This document shows positions 31,859-42,384 of a stretch of DNA of 64,000 nucleotides, piece after piece. Numbering within the stretch: the stretch's first letter is position 1; the number at the start of each line of letters is the position of its first letter. The stretch comes from Prorocentrum cordatum (lineage: Eukaryota > Sar > Dinophyceae > Prorocentrales > Prorocentraceae). The position numbers and the translations under genes are program-made. The notes below the pieces were generated by a model. The model saw only the letters and a list, made by a program, of their open reading frames with translations, did no database searches and was not told the origin of the DNA. The stretch lies in NCBI GenBank assembly GCA_963575745.1, contig CAUYUJ010017853.1, positions 60,001-124,000 on the forward strand. The letters run 5' to 3'.

Positions 31859-32995
31859 GGCGCAGAGGGGGCGACATTTTGAGCAGGCAAGGGGCCTCTG
31901 AGACACCCTTCAGCCTTCCACGGGGGCCATTACCTGAGCACGTGGTCCCCTCTTGAAAGCCTTTTTCCCCGCCCCACCCCACCCCACCCCGCACGCGCCG
32001 CCAACTCAGTCCTCCCTCCTCCCTCCCCCTCCCCTTTTCAACGCCTGGGGAAAAGCTGGAAGAGGGGGGGAAACAAACCCAATGCACCCCGCAGCCAACC
32101 GAACCGAACGAGGGAGCCACGATATTGTCAATTATTGAATGAGGCGGTCACCCCAGCCGCTGGAAGGTTCGGCTTGCGGGGGAACCCCGTTCACGGGTGT
32201 CATCAGGCATTCAAGTTATTTCAAACAGGCGTTCTGGCGCGAATGCCCTCCCAAGTGACTGGGTCGTTGCATAGGTATGTCAACACTGGGGACTACCGGG
32301 TGGCAACCGAACCGCCAGTCGAAACATTAAATGAAACGGCTTGCCTTGACCACGAGGTAGCCATTGACGACGTCAAACGGAGGGTCCACTGAAAACTGGG
32401 GTCAAACAGGGATTGGCAGAATCGACGCGCTATCACTAGCACAATGGGCAAGCTCAAAGCCAGGCGGACTAAACACAGTACGGCTCGCCCTAGGAGCGGC
32501 GCCCTCATCGTCAACGCCAACTTCGGGCCCCAAAAACCTCGGGCCCCAAGACACGGTGGGGGGCACGAGCAGCAATAACGATGACCCCCGAGGACGGCGA
32601 AGGGAGGCGCTAGCCGAGGAGGAGGAGGAGGAGGAGGAGGAGGAGGACGACGACGACGACGACAACGAACGACGAACACCTCTCGGAGCAATGGATGTCT
32701 CCAGCCAGGCACGAACGTTCTAGGAGCGACCCATCGGCCGCGAATTCGGGCCTCCTGCCCGCCCTCCAAGCTTACAGGGCTGGAACACCTCAAGTTGCAC
32801 CGAACGCTCAAACCGAAAGGCCGAGGAGACGCGCGGCCGAGCCCGACAGGCCCTCACGGAAACCGGAGGCGCGGAAAACGCGAACAAAACGAACAGGTCC
32901 GGCAGCAGGCCCCTTCGGAAGGAGGAGGAGGAGGAGGAGTAGGGGAGGAGGAGGAGGAGGAGGAGGAGGAGGAGGAGGAGGAAGAGAAGGAGGAG
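31859..32995. other. Unassigned DNA with (GGA)n, no gene recognised
   Basis: (GGA/GAC)n at 32618-32663 and the start of a (GGA)n/(GGAGGC)n tract at 32925-33045. A 119-aa plus-strand frame (32364-32723) ends in an acidic run made by the triplet tract. No recognised domain. Confidence 0.4.
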
Positions 32996-33638
32996 GAGGA
33001 GGAGGCGGAGGAGGAGGAGGAGGAGGCGGAGGAGGAGGGGCTGCCGCTGGCGGCAGGCGCGGTCCTGGCCTCAACGCCAGCCCTTGGAGTCGTGGTGATA
33101 CCACTCGTGGGCGTCAGAGGCATAGGTCGTCTCGGCGTCCTCGGCCTCGCCTCCACTATCGCACTCCTTCAATACCGGCGGCGTGGCCGATGGCCGCCCT
33201 CCGTCTCCTGGCGGGGGCTGCCGGGCGGCATCTCCTGGGCCCCCATCCAGCGCGGTCACGCAGCTCGCGCCGCTGGACGCGGGCCCGCGCGCGTCCCAGC
33301 CCTCGGCCCAGGTGCGCGGCGCGCCGCCTGCATGGCGCTGCGAACGCGCTCGACGCCTCGGGCACCAGCCAGAGCCACGCGCCTCGCTCGGCATGGAACC
33401 GGCGACGACGTTGCCCGCTTGTCTCCGCCTGTCATGCGCGGTTCTGGCCGCATCCTTGGCCGCGCGAGCCCTCGCGTCGACGGCTTCCACACCCTGGCCC
33501 CCCATCTCAGCCAACCTGGCTCTCCATGGGCGGCGGCGATCGCCTGCGCCCCTTGAGGCGCAGTCCCAGGCGCGACAGACCGCGCCCTTGCTGTCGCGGC
33601 GCGCCCTCGAGGGGCCCTGGCTCAACGCTGGAACCATC

Positions 33639-34268
33639 TCAAAAACGCAGTCCTCTCCGGCCCACGTTTCCTGGCTGGGGCCCCTCAGACAGGGGCAGCG
33701 ATCGATCAGCTGTTCGCAGGACCCCCCCGTCGTCGTCGACTGTCACTATCGCCCAGCCAGCGCAGCGCAGCGCGTCGTTCCCGGCGTCCCAGGTGTTGCC
33801 GTCGACGAATGCGTCGCCCGCAACGTGCCGCCTGCTGGCTCGGCGCGCCACGCCAGGCGGGCGCCCTCGGTGGCTTCCGCCACGGAGCAGCACTGCGAGG
33901 GGCTCGGCAGCTAGGATCTCGCGAAGAGCTCCCCCGCCGCCTCGCCGCGCGACCTCGCGCCCGACACCGCCGCCGCGCGCTTGGAGGGGCATCGGCCACC
34001 TCCTGCGTGCCGCGGCAGAGTCGCGCTCGAAGTGCCAGTGCTGCAAGATCCCGCGCGCCGCCTGGCGCAGCCCGCACCGGTCGTCGCCCGCCACGCACGC
34101 GTCGCAGAGGCTGGCCCGCGCCCAGCGGGGTCCTCTGACGCGGCCCCCAAGAGCGCGCCGATGTGGAGCCCCCCGCCCCTCATCGCCGCCACGCCTGGAC
34201 AGCAGCACTGCCGTCGGCTCCCAAGTCAACGGAAATGCCCAAGCGCTTCCCCCTCGGAGACGCGCCAT
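33639..34268 (-). pseudogene. Zinc-binding and RNase H segment of the LINE remnant
   Basis: Contains RASLCDACVAGDDRCGL, which resembles a Cys-rich motif upstream of RNase H, then GDAFVDGNTWDAGNDALRCA and GWAIVTVDDDGGVL. RNase H domains start with a catalytic Asp in such a DGS/T-type context followed by AGWA. Downstream (33637-33071) further RNase H-like sequence is frame-scrambled (for example RVWKPSTRGLA in one frame). Confidence 0.55.
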
Positions 34269-36083
34269 CGCCAGCGCTGCTCGCGCCCCCCGATCACCTC
34301 CGCGACGGCCCCCAGGACATCCACTCCGCGCTGGGCCTCTCGCCCCGAGGATGGCCCAGCGCGACGGAGCTGGGCGCCGCGATGCCAGCCCAGCTCAAAA
34401 CGAGTTGGAACGCCCCCGCTGGGCGCCTGTAGCGGGCCCAAGGCCTCCCGATCCGTCGCCCACTGGCTGCAGCGCCGCGCCGTCGCTGGGGGGCCCCAGA
34501 GCTAGGCCCCCCCGATCCACGAGCCGCAGCAGCGCGGCAGGGGCGCGCGGGGCGCGCCCCGCGCTCGCCGGGGCGGCCTCGGAGGAATCCGGCAGCGCAT
34601 CTCTCGCAAACCCAGCCGCCCCCATCGCGAGCGACTTCTCGTCTGCTCTCGACCAGCTGCGCGTGGTCGCCAGCAGCGGGCGCGCCGCGCAGCACAGGGG
34701 CCGGCCCTGCACATCCGTTAATAGTCCATAACATGGTTTCCGACATGGCAGCGGTCATCTTAATTTTGAACGCGTCGACCAGCCCGGCAGGCAGCAGGCG
34801 CTGCGCGGCGCCGACGTCGGCGCCGCGCAGCGCCTGCTCGGGGGTCGCCGTCGCGGCCGAGGCAATCGTCGACCGAAACGCCTGCGGCCTCTGGGCTGGT
34901 CGCGCCCCGCGCAATGCGTGGGCGCCCGCCTCCAAATATCAACGCGCTGCACTTGCGGTCCCACCTGCCCCTCCTCGCCCCACGAGTCAATCTCCGCCGC
35001 GAGGGGGGCCGGGTCTGCGACTGCAAACTCGGAGCGGGCACCGGGCGCCAACGCCTGGAAGAACGCCAATCCCAACAGTGTGGCGCCCAGGGAGACTGCT
35101 GACGACAGCGCGGACGCGGACGCTGTCGGCGCTGATCCGAACGCGAGCTCACCCGCAGCGGTAGAGTTCAACCCGGGAGGATCCATGGCCCGAGCCGTCG
35201 TGGAACGCAACTGCGACCATGGCCCTGGCGCCAATGGGCCAGTTCCCCAACCCGCATGAGTCGCCAGCTTCCGCGGGCTCAGGCGCCAGATGTGGGACTA
35301 TGGGCAGGCCGATGACGATGCCGAAGCTGTCGTAGCCGCAATCGGCAGCACCGCTACTGCATCCCACCTGAAGGCGAGCTCGCACCTCGAGGAGTTCCTC
35401 CGAGGACGGCCGCACGGCGCCGCCCTCGCCATGGCAACATTGCGCGCGTGAGCGCTCGTGGAACTGATGGCCCGTAGCTTCGCAGGCCTAGAGGTTGACG
35501 TGAACGCCAATATCGGCGGCGCTGCCTCCGCCGAGGGCAGAAGATCCCGGTCTCGGCGATGGTGGTCATGTGATGGCTTCCAGGGCGACGGAACTATTAC
35601 CTCCGCCGTGATCTAGGATCATCCTGCCCCTGTGGAGGCCACCTCCTGCGCTGAAGCTGGTGCCAATTTCCACCGCGTGCTCGGCAAGTAGACATTCGCG
35701 CGCAGCTTGACCGCGCCCCGGGAGGCGCTCGCGCCTGTCCAGCGCGAGGCCGTCGGAGCAGAGCCATCGGCGGCGCCGGGATCCCGCGCGCAGCTGGCGC
35801 CGCGGGATGGCGCTTCGGCGGGGCGCCAGTTCAGCATGGTGGGCCAATGACAGCCTGACCTGGCACCGCTGGATGCCCCCACGGACGAGATTGCCCACCT
35901 CCTTGGGCGCCGCGCGCAGCGCCCGACGAAGGCGCCCGCTTCCGCGCCCAGGGCCGCGCTAGGGCGCATCGCTCAGCCGACGCTCGCCCACGCGGCCACC
36001 ATCGCCCCGCGGGCTCCACGCCAAGTCGGCATGGCCTCAAGCCACTTGCCTTTCGGCTTCTTCCATGCGCACTGGAGTCTATT

Positions 36084-37586
36084 CTATCTAGACAGCTGGA
36101 GAGCGCCAGTCTTGATGGCGGCGCAATTCTTGCCACCGGGCGCCAGCGCACCGCCGAATGAGGGGCCGAGGGCGCGGTGTTTCTGGGTGCCCGAGTGCAG
36201 GGTGCAAGAGTCAGACCCAGCGCCTCCTCGACCGCTGCGCACAAGGACAGCCGCCTGGCGCAGCTTCGCCACGCGCCCGTCCGTCGCGCCCGGGCCCGCC
36301 GCGCCGCGGGCCGCCAAAGGCCGCGGCCCAGTCCTCCACGCAAGCCTAGATGCGAAGCCCTGCCGCGCGCTGGAGGGCCGCAATGCGCAGCGCGCATGCC
36401 CGAGAGCAGGCCGGCGTTCCTTGGCCGCCGGGCGGACGACGCATAGCTGCAGGCGACGCGGGCGAGATTCCACGCGCGCAACCGCCGTGAAAGGCGCGGC
36501 GCCAGGGCCGCCGTGCTGGGGCCCCTCTTGGCAGACGTCGCAGTGGACGTCCAGCCAGACGCGGCGACCTTGACCCCCGTCAGCCCCGGCGGAGCCACCT
36601 GGTGGAGGGCCAGCGCGCCTCTGCCAACGGCGCCCCCCCCCCCAGTTCACTGCGTGGCGAGGTCCCCCATGAAGCCTCGCGTCGCGAGGTCGCCTGAAAT
36701 GCCTCGCTATCGCGTCGCCACGCGAAATGGGGGGCGTCGCGAGGGGCGCCGAGCTGCGCGCGCGTTCCGGCAATGCGCAATATTTGGCGGCCGCTGCCCG
36801 AGGCCAGCACCCGCGGGCGCGGGCGACCCTCGGCGGGCGAAAGCCGCCAAGTAGGTGCGGGACATGGCGCGCGGGGGAAATCAGCCGACTCGCCTCGCGC
36901 CGCAAGGACTGGATGAGGGCGCCGTCGAAGGCCTCGCGCAAGCCCGAGAGGCCCGAGACACTGGCCCCCCATGGAGGGAGGCGGGCGGTCAGAGCCGAGA
37001 CGTCGTGGCCGAAGGCGGGGCCGACCGAGGCAGCGCCGCGACGAAGTCTAAAGGCCGTCTCGTGCTGGCGCCGCTGGGCCCAGTGCCTGGGCAATGGCCC
37101 GCGCGCTCGGCCAACGCGATCAGGCGCGCGCCGCCGCCAGGCTGGGGCAGGCGCGCCATCGCGGGGCGACGCGCTGGGGCGGCCAACTGAGGAGGTCCTC
37201 GCACTGCATGACGACAAAAACCCAGGGCGCGCAAGCCCATGACCAAGACGCGCCACAGGCGACGCGGGCGCAGCATGGACTGAACCACGGCAGTTCGGGC
37301 GCTGAATGCGAGGACCGATTCGCTGGCCCGCGTCCTCAGGCAACTTGACCCAAGGCGCCTCCTGGGCAAACCACGGGTTCTCCCACTCGTCTATGGCCTC
37401 CGTCGCAGCAGGACCAAGGAGGACCGGGCGATCCTGGAGCTTGGTGGCACGGTGAGACTCGCTAGCTCCGCCCTTGAAGTCATCGCCCACCCACTGACGC
37501 CAGCGCGCTGCCATGGTCTTTGTACCGCGTGACGATGTCCGCCACGCGCTGCTCGAAGGCTGAATGAATGAACGAGCCCAATCCAA
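36084..37586 (-). pseudogene. RT region of LINE remnant (long open frame, mostly out of frame)
   Basis: A 500-codon open stretch. Only its first ~110 codons (to about 37270) look like the expected LINE protein, between finger and palm. Beyond that its Arg/Ala/Pro/Gly-rich composition is what GC-rich DNA gives out of frame, although GRVAKLRQAAVLVRSG near 36270 again resembles the thumb region. The openness reflects base composition, not function. Confidence 0.5.
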
Positions 37587-37690
37587 ACCGAATCACTCCA
37601 CAACGTCACTCGGCACGGCCCACCACGCGCGCTTGCCCTGGATAATGCGTCTGAAGAAGGCAAGCAGGGCAACCTCATGCCCGTGAGAAT

Positions 37691-38847
37691 AAACACTAGG
37701 GGATAATACAGTTCGGGGTTCAGGGAGAGATAATAAAAGTAGCCCAGCATACCTCAGCATAATCTCGAAGTAAGAGATGATCAAGAGGAGACCAAGCCGA
37801 GCACGTTTTGAGACATCCTTGGCGTTTAGTTTTCATAGAAATATCCTCAACAATGGCTTATCTCGCTGGAGACATCCTCGACTAATCCCTTGTTTCGCTT
37901 GAGACATCCTTCAGTATATGCTTGTTTCGCTTGAGACATCCTCGAGTATATGCTTGTTTCGCTTGAGACATCCTCGGAATAGCTCATCCGCCTCGGTGTC
38001 CCTGGATAATCAACCGCGGCGATAATAAAGTTCAGGCGGGCGGAGGAATGGAGAAAGCGATGTACACAAACAAAACTAAAAAAGAAACAATAAGAAATGA
38101 ACAAGAAAAAGGAAAAAAAACAAAAAGAAAAGAAATTAGAGGAGGAGGAGAAAGAGAAGGAAAAATCCCAAGTTCAAATGTATTAGATTTTATTTACAAG
38201 CGCTTTATGGAAATTAAAATTTGTAAGTGCTCGTGTAGGGTAGCTCATGTGCTTCATTTTCCATGGATAATCAACCCCAGGGATAAAAAAGTTCAGAGGG
38301 GGGCATGGAGAGAGAGAGAGAGAAAAAGAGAGAGAGAGAGAGAAAGAGAGAGATACATCATAAAGAAAAAGAAAGGAAGGACTTAAACCATGGGCATGGG
38401 CATGGGGTATCTCAACATAGCGTTTCGAGGTGATAATGAAGTTCGGCCTCAGCGCTCGCCGCCCAATTTGAATTTTGTATAGGGCGACGATAATCAACTC
38501 TAAACACTGAAGGGGGGGTCCCTTTATTATCATCGGCATGCGGTTAGCGGGTTTCTTGGCTACCCCAAGCATTGGCTGGGCAGGTTGGCGTATCATGAGC
38601 AAGATGGGCTTGGCTAAAACGAGCCTTGGCCCCAAACACCGCTTGGCCCAACGGACAAACGAGCCCCCTACCAGCAGTTTCGTGGATGAGCGCGACCTCT
38701 TGCAAGGCGGCTGCCGGTTGACCTGCGCCCCCTTGGTCGCAAGTGCCCTTGCTCTGCCCTAGTAGCGCTTGCGCTCTTCGCCGCCGACGCTGTCGCAACT
38801 GTCGAGGAGCCCGGCGCCGAGGCCCCGAACCACAACCCCGAGCTGGC
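37691..38847. repeat. Short tandem and dispersed repeats, no gene
   Basis: 37805-37985 has about five units of ~32 bp with CTTGTTTCGCTTGAGACATCC. GATAATAMAGTTCRG recurs at about 37700, 38022, 38284 and 38432. TGGATAATCAACC recurs at 38004 and 38264. 38305-38355 is (GA)n. No gene recognised. Confidence 0.75.
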
Positions 38848-38955
38848 GAGGAAGGAGGAGGAGGAGGAGGAGGAGGAGGAGGAGGAGGAGGGGGAGGAGG
38901 AGGAGGAGGAGGAGGAGGAGGGAGGAGGAGGAGGGGGAGGAGGAGGAGGGAGGAG
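38848..38955. repeat. (GGA)n tract
   Basis: About 36 imperfect GGA units. Confidence 0.96.
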
Positions 38956-39162
38956 GCCCCGAACCACAACGCCATCCCAGCCGTCCTGCAGCGCCCTGCC
39001 AGCATCAAGGATGCGTTCCTGGAACTGTGCCCACGCCCGGTCGAGCGGCGGCTCCGCCCCCCACAGCACACAACGCTTTCACGAGGGACCCTGCCATTTG
39101 ACCAGGAGCGGCGGGCATACCACAGCATGGGCAGGCAGCGGCGCGGACTCCTCGACCTTTGG

Positions 39163-39436
39163 CCCCCAGAGTCTGGTCAAGAGGCTTTTGGAGAACGCCG
39201 CATCGTCGATGACCCGACCGTAGGGGGCCACATGCGACCCCTACCCCTACCCCTCCACGATGTTTGAGGGGGAGGGTGGGGTTCACTTCGCTCGGGAGCT
39301 CTCGAACAACGTGAACCCCACCCTCCCCCTCAAAAATCGCGGGGGGGAGGGGTAGTGTTCGCACGTGGCCACCTACCCCAGAGTCTGGGCAGGAGGTTTT
39401 TGGAGAACGCCGCATCGTCGCTGACCCAGCCGACCA
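39163..39436. repeat. 58-bp direct repeat (D) flanking a family C dimer
   Basis: D1 (39163-39220) and D2 (39376-39436) share CCCCAGAGTCTGGTCAAGAGG / CCCCAGAGTCTGGGCAGGAGG, then TTTTGGAGAACGCCGCATCG. They sit immediately on either side of the foldback. A partial D3 (TTTTGGAGCACGCCGCAT, 39640-39656) hosts a MITE D. Confidence 0.85.
39221..39375. mobile_element. MITE family C, head-to-head dimer
   Basis: 155 bp. Outer ends TAGGGGGCCACATGCGACCC and CGCACGTGGCCACCTA match the 31.1-kb copy. Inner halves GAGGGGGAGGGTGGGGTTCA and TGAACCCCACCCTCCCCCTC face each other around TTCGCTCGGGAGCTCTCGAA. The arrangement looks like two family C units in opposite orientation. Confidence 0.8.
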
Positions 39437-39640
39437 TAGGGGAGCAAAAACTGACATAAACATAACAACTCGGAGGTCCGCGCGGATTTCTCGAATCGGC
39501 GCTGGACCCCCTCCCTGGCGCGCGGAGCAGCGCGCCAGGGGCGGCGCCGGAGGCGCCGCCAGGGGGGTCCAGCGCGGATCCGAGAAATCCGCGCGGACCT
39601 CCGAGTTGTTATGTTTATGTCACTTTTCGCTGCCCTATTT
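39437..39640. mobile_element. Near-perfect foldback with ~70-bp arms
   Basis: Left ATAGGGGAGCAAAAACTGAC, ATAAACATAACAACTCGGAG, GTCCGCGCGGATTTCTCG; the right arm (39560-39640) is the reverse complement with only a few mismatches. The centre holds two further palindromes, CTGGCGCGC...GCGCGCCAG and GGCGGCGCCGGAGGCGCCGCC. The high arm identity suggests a young element. Confidence 0.85.
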
Positions 39641-39656
39641 TTGGAGCACGCCGCAT

Positions 39657-39850
39657 CTCGGGAGCGGCAAAGAGGGGGGTGTCCAGGAGGGGGGGTGCAG
39701 ATCATGACCGGCTGCACGTGCGCGGCCCAGCGGGGGGGCCAGGTGCGCAATGAAACGAGAAGAGGCACTAGAAAATCTGGGGCAATATCATGGCCCCCGC
39801 CATGATATCCACCCCCCTTAGTCATCACCCCCCTCTTTTCCGCCCCCGAG
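39657..39850. mobile_element. MITE family D, copy 1, with 3-bp target duplication
   Basis: 194 bp. Left CTCGGGAGCGGCAAAGAGGG + GGGTG, right CACCCCCCTCTTTTCCGCCC + CCGAG. Flanked by CAT at 39654-39656 and 39851-39853. Joining the flanks gives GCCGCATCGTC, exactly the sequence found uninterrupted in D1 and D2. No coding capacity. Confidence 0.92.
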
Positions 39851-39904
39851 CATCGTCTTAGATGCTCATTCTGGGGACCTTCCTGGAGCCACTCGCTCCA
39901 CTCG

Positions 39905-40023
39905 TGCGTCGAAGCTGCGTCGTACCTGAGTCGAACCTGAGTCGAACATGAGTCGAACCTGAGTCGAATCTGAGTCGAACCTGAGTCGAACCTGAGTCGA
40001 ACTTGAGTCGAACCTGGGTCGAA
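39905..40023 (+). repeat. 11-bp tandem array, CTGAGTCGAAC
   Basis: About ten units; the last ones vary (CTTGAGTCGAA, CTGGGTCGAA). Confidence 0.93.
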
Positions 40024-40099
40024 CAGATCCATTAGGTGGGCCACAGGAACGTCCCCAAAACGAGCATCGAAATCGTCGCTGACCCGACCAGGCAGGAGC

Positions 40100-40425
40100 T
40101 TCCTGCCGGTGGGCTCGGCGGGCAAGCGCCGGGGACGCCCCGGCCAGCGTGCGCCCCCCCGTGCTGGGTCCGGGCTCCCGCCCACCGGCATGCTCCCCAG
40201 CGCCCAGGAGCACCCAAGCCGAGGCCCTGCACTGCGATCGGCGCGACGTACGGGATCCATGCCCACAGACTTGCCGTCGCTCGGACGTCCATTTCCCGTG
40301 CCTGGTTCGGTTTCGTGCGCGCGCCCCATGCTTGGTCGAGCTCTCGCCCACCGGCATGCTCCCAGCGCCCAGGAGCACCCACACCAGGGCCCTGCACTGC
40401 GATCGGCGCGGCGTGGAGTCAAGAA
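40100..40425 (+). repeat. Duplicated ~180-bp segment
   Basis: CCCACCGGCATGCTCCCCAG + CGCCCAGGAGCACCCA and CCCTGCACTGCGATCGGCGC occur at about 40181 and 40357. GTACGGGATCCATGCCCACAG at 40248 recurs at 40955. CGCTCGGACGTCCATTTCCC at 40278 recurs at about 52037. Confidence 0.75.
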
Positions 40426-41384
40426 CCCGATTCCAAATCTCATAATGGTGGGGGGGGGGTCAAAAAAGTGTTTGACGGCCGGTCTGGGACGACCCCCCAA
40501 GACAGGCAACAGAAAGTCCAAAATCGAGACCCCCCCCACAAATGTGTTTGACGAAGCCCGTGAGACCCCGCCCAGAAGCAGACCCCCCCCCATTGTTATG
40601 AGATCCAGATCCGGAGTGATAAGGACGCGCGGTGAGGACGCAAGACCCTTGGAAGCCGAAGTTGGGATTTGTTTGGGGCGGCGGACGACGAAAACCCCAG
40701 GGCCGCGAGCGCAAGGAAGCGCACGGACGCAAGGGTACCCTGAGCAAAGTCGCGCGTCCTTATTAGGATTTTTGCGGGGATGGACAGACACCCTTTAGTA
40801 AAACGTGGTTTGGTGAAATCGACCTGAGGCCCAAACCTGGAGGGCGCAAGCCTGGAAAATAAGGGCCACGGCGCCCTCTCGAGAACCGAAAACTGACAAT
40901 TCACTAATCGACGTGTCACTGTTGGGGGTTCTGTCCACCCCCGATTTTTTGACTGTACGGGATCCATGCCCACAGAGGTGCCGAGATAAATGGACAACAG
41001 CAACAGTCCTCTGGATGGCCCCGCCTGGACGTGACCAGCGGCGACTCGCCCACACGATACCACACCAAGACATCCGTCCACCCAGCACTAGGCAGGTTCA
41101 GGTAGCGCGGCGACGGCCACGTCAAGAGGGGGGGAGGGGAAAGAGGTGATTGAAAAGGGGAGGGGGCGAGGAGGAGAAGGAGGAGGAAAGAAGGAGGTGG
41201 AGCAGGAAATATGGAGGAGGACCAGTGTGAAGACCAGGATCCACCACCGATGCTGGATTCAGCCCTCCCTCAAGCTCCCTCTGCACAGGCCCCTCCCAAG
41301 GTTTCATTTCCACTGCAGGAACGGCCTCGTTGGAGCGCAACCCTGTCAAGACCCTGGAGCGTGCCAAAACATTGTTTCGGGTAT
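40426..41384. other. Unassigned DNA, no gene recognised
   Basis: GGGGG/CCCCC runs at 40450-40590. 40955-40975 repeats the 40248 motif. (GGA)-rich at 41155-41215. No recognisable coding content. Confidence 0.4.
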
Positions 41385-41570
41385 GTATGAAGGGGCCCTG
41401 GGACACATACACACACAGATAAAGATATATATATATATACAAATAAAACTATCCCCCATACTTTGCCATATGTTTGGGGTTTCGGTCTTCCCCCCACTTC
41501 CCATATTTTCTTTTATTTTCTGGGGAATCAACGATTAATTGTGCCTGTGTGTTTCTTTCCCTTCTGTAAA
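41385..41570 (+). repeat. Dispersed repeat E, full copy
   Basis: TATGAAGGGGCCCTGGGACA, CACAGATAAAGATATATATA, CCATACTTTGCCATATGTTT, CCCACTTCCCATATTTTC and GGAATCAACGATTAATTGTG + CCTGTGTGTTTCTTT. Same order as the 16.04-kb copy. Confidence 0.8.
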
Positions 41571-41599
41571 AAAAACATTGTTCCGGGTATTTACGGATC

Positions 41600-41925
41600 A
41601 ACTTGACTGTGCACGGCGCTGGGGCGAGAACCACATGTTGAAAAAGAACAGCCCTCAATACGTGAAACTGCGGCATCTTCTAAAAAAATGCGCAACACAA
41701 AAGAAACGAATGCTCGCTGCGTTAAAACGAGAGCCACATGTTGATACCTGCCGCCCTCAATCCGCAGAATTATTGCAATTTGTTCAAAGACCCAAACGCG
41801 CGGCGCTGAGGCGAGAGCCCCATTTTGAAAACCAACCGCCCTCCATCTGTGAAACTGTTGCAGTTTGTTGAGCTTCAGGGTCACAGGTGTTGAGGAGGTC
41901 TCAAGCGGAAGCGGAACGCCCGGCC
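41600..41925. repeat. ~82-bp tandem repeat, locus 3
   Basis: About four units with GAGAACCACATGTTGAAAA, GAGAGCCACATGTTGATACC and GAGAGCCCCATTTTGAAAAC, and CCGCCCTC(A/C)AT. Ends TTGAGCTTCAGGGTCACAGG + GGTCTCAAGCG. Confidence 0.85.
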
Positions 41926-42384
41926 CTCCATAAAAACTGGGCTTGGGGTGCGACAGGGAAAAACCATGTATAAGGGAAAGCCATGCAGGAGCGGGAGGGG
42001 GAGGAGGAGGAGGAGGAGGAGGAGGAGATGGAGGAGGACGAGGAGGAGGAGGAAGGGGAGAAGAAGGAGGAAGCGGAAGTAGGGAGGGAGGGAGGGAGGG
42101 GGGGACAGGAAAAAAGCGGGAAGAGGCGAGGAGGCGAGGAGAAAGAACGAGGAGGAGAAGGGAGGATGCGCTCAGTGCAAACGAGGCTACTCCATCGCAG
42201 GCTCTATCTGGGCTACGGTCAACGCGTGCTAGCGGGTCAGCGCGGATGTTTTTGCCCGGCGTGCTGCTGATGGAACGTGCTGCTGGAAGTTTGAGAAATC
42301 AGAACCAATACCTATCTTCGCAAAAGGGCAAGATTAGTCAACATCGAATTGGCTAAATGGGTAGAGTCGACATGTTACTTGGAA
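41926..42384. repeat. (GGA)n-rich and unassigned DNA
   Basis: (GGA)n at 41995-42075 and GGAGGC/GAAAGAACGAGG-rich to 42165. No gene recognised. Confidence 0.6.

Larger units (their letters stand above)
32996..37690 (-). mobile_element. Decayed LINE remnant (RT to RNase H), 5' truncated
   Basis: Minus-strand segments in changing frames resemble a dinoflagellate LINE ORF. 37680-37600 has LAFFRRIIQGKRAWWAVPSD. 37580-37510 has FEQRVADIVTRYK in one frame and RWRQWVGDDFKGGASESHRA in another. The next part to about 37330 reads KLQDRPVLLGPAATEAIDEW and WFAQEAPWVKLPEDAGQRIG. RNase H-like DG motif GDAFVDGNTWDAGNDALRCA lies near 33800-33860. The palm of the RT cannot be read. No endonuclease is present and the recognisable sequence stops near 37690, typical of 5' truncation. 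The lower boundary is uncertain; (GGA)n lies at 32925-33045. Family assignment is from memory. Confidence 0.62.

Noticed and set aside
32695-34731. 678-aa plus-strand open frame
   Set aside because: Runs through a (GGA)n tract and opposite the LINE remnant. Arg/Pro/Ala-rich composition with no domain is what GC-rich DNA gives by chance.
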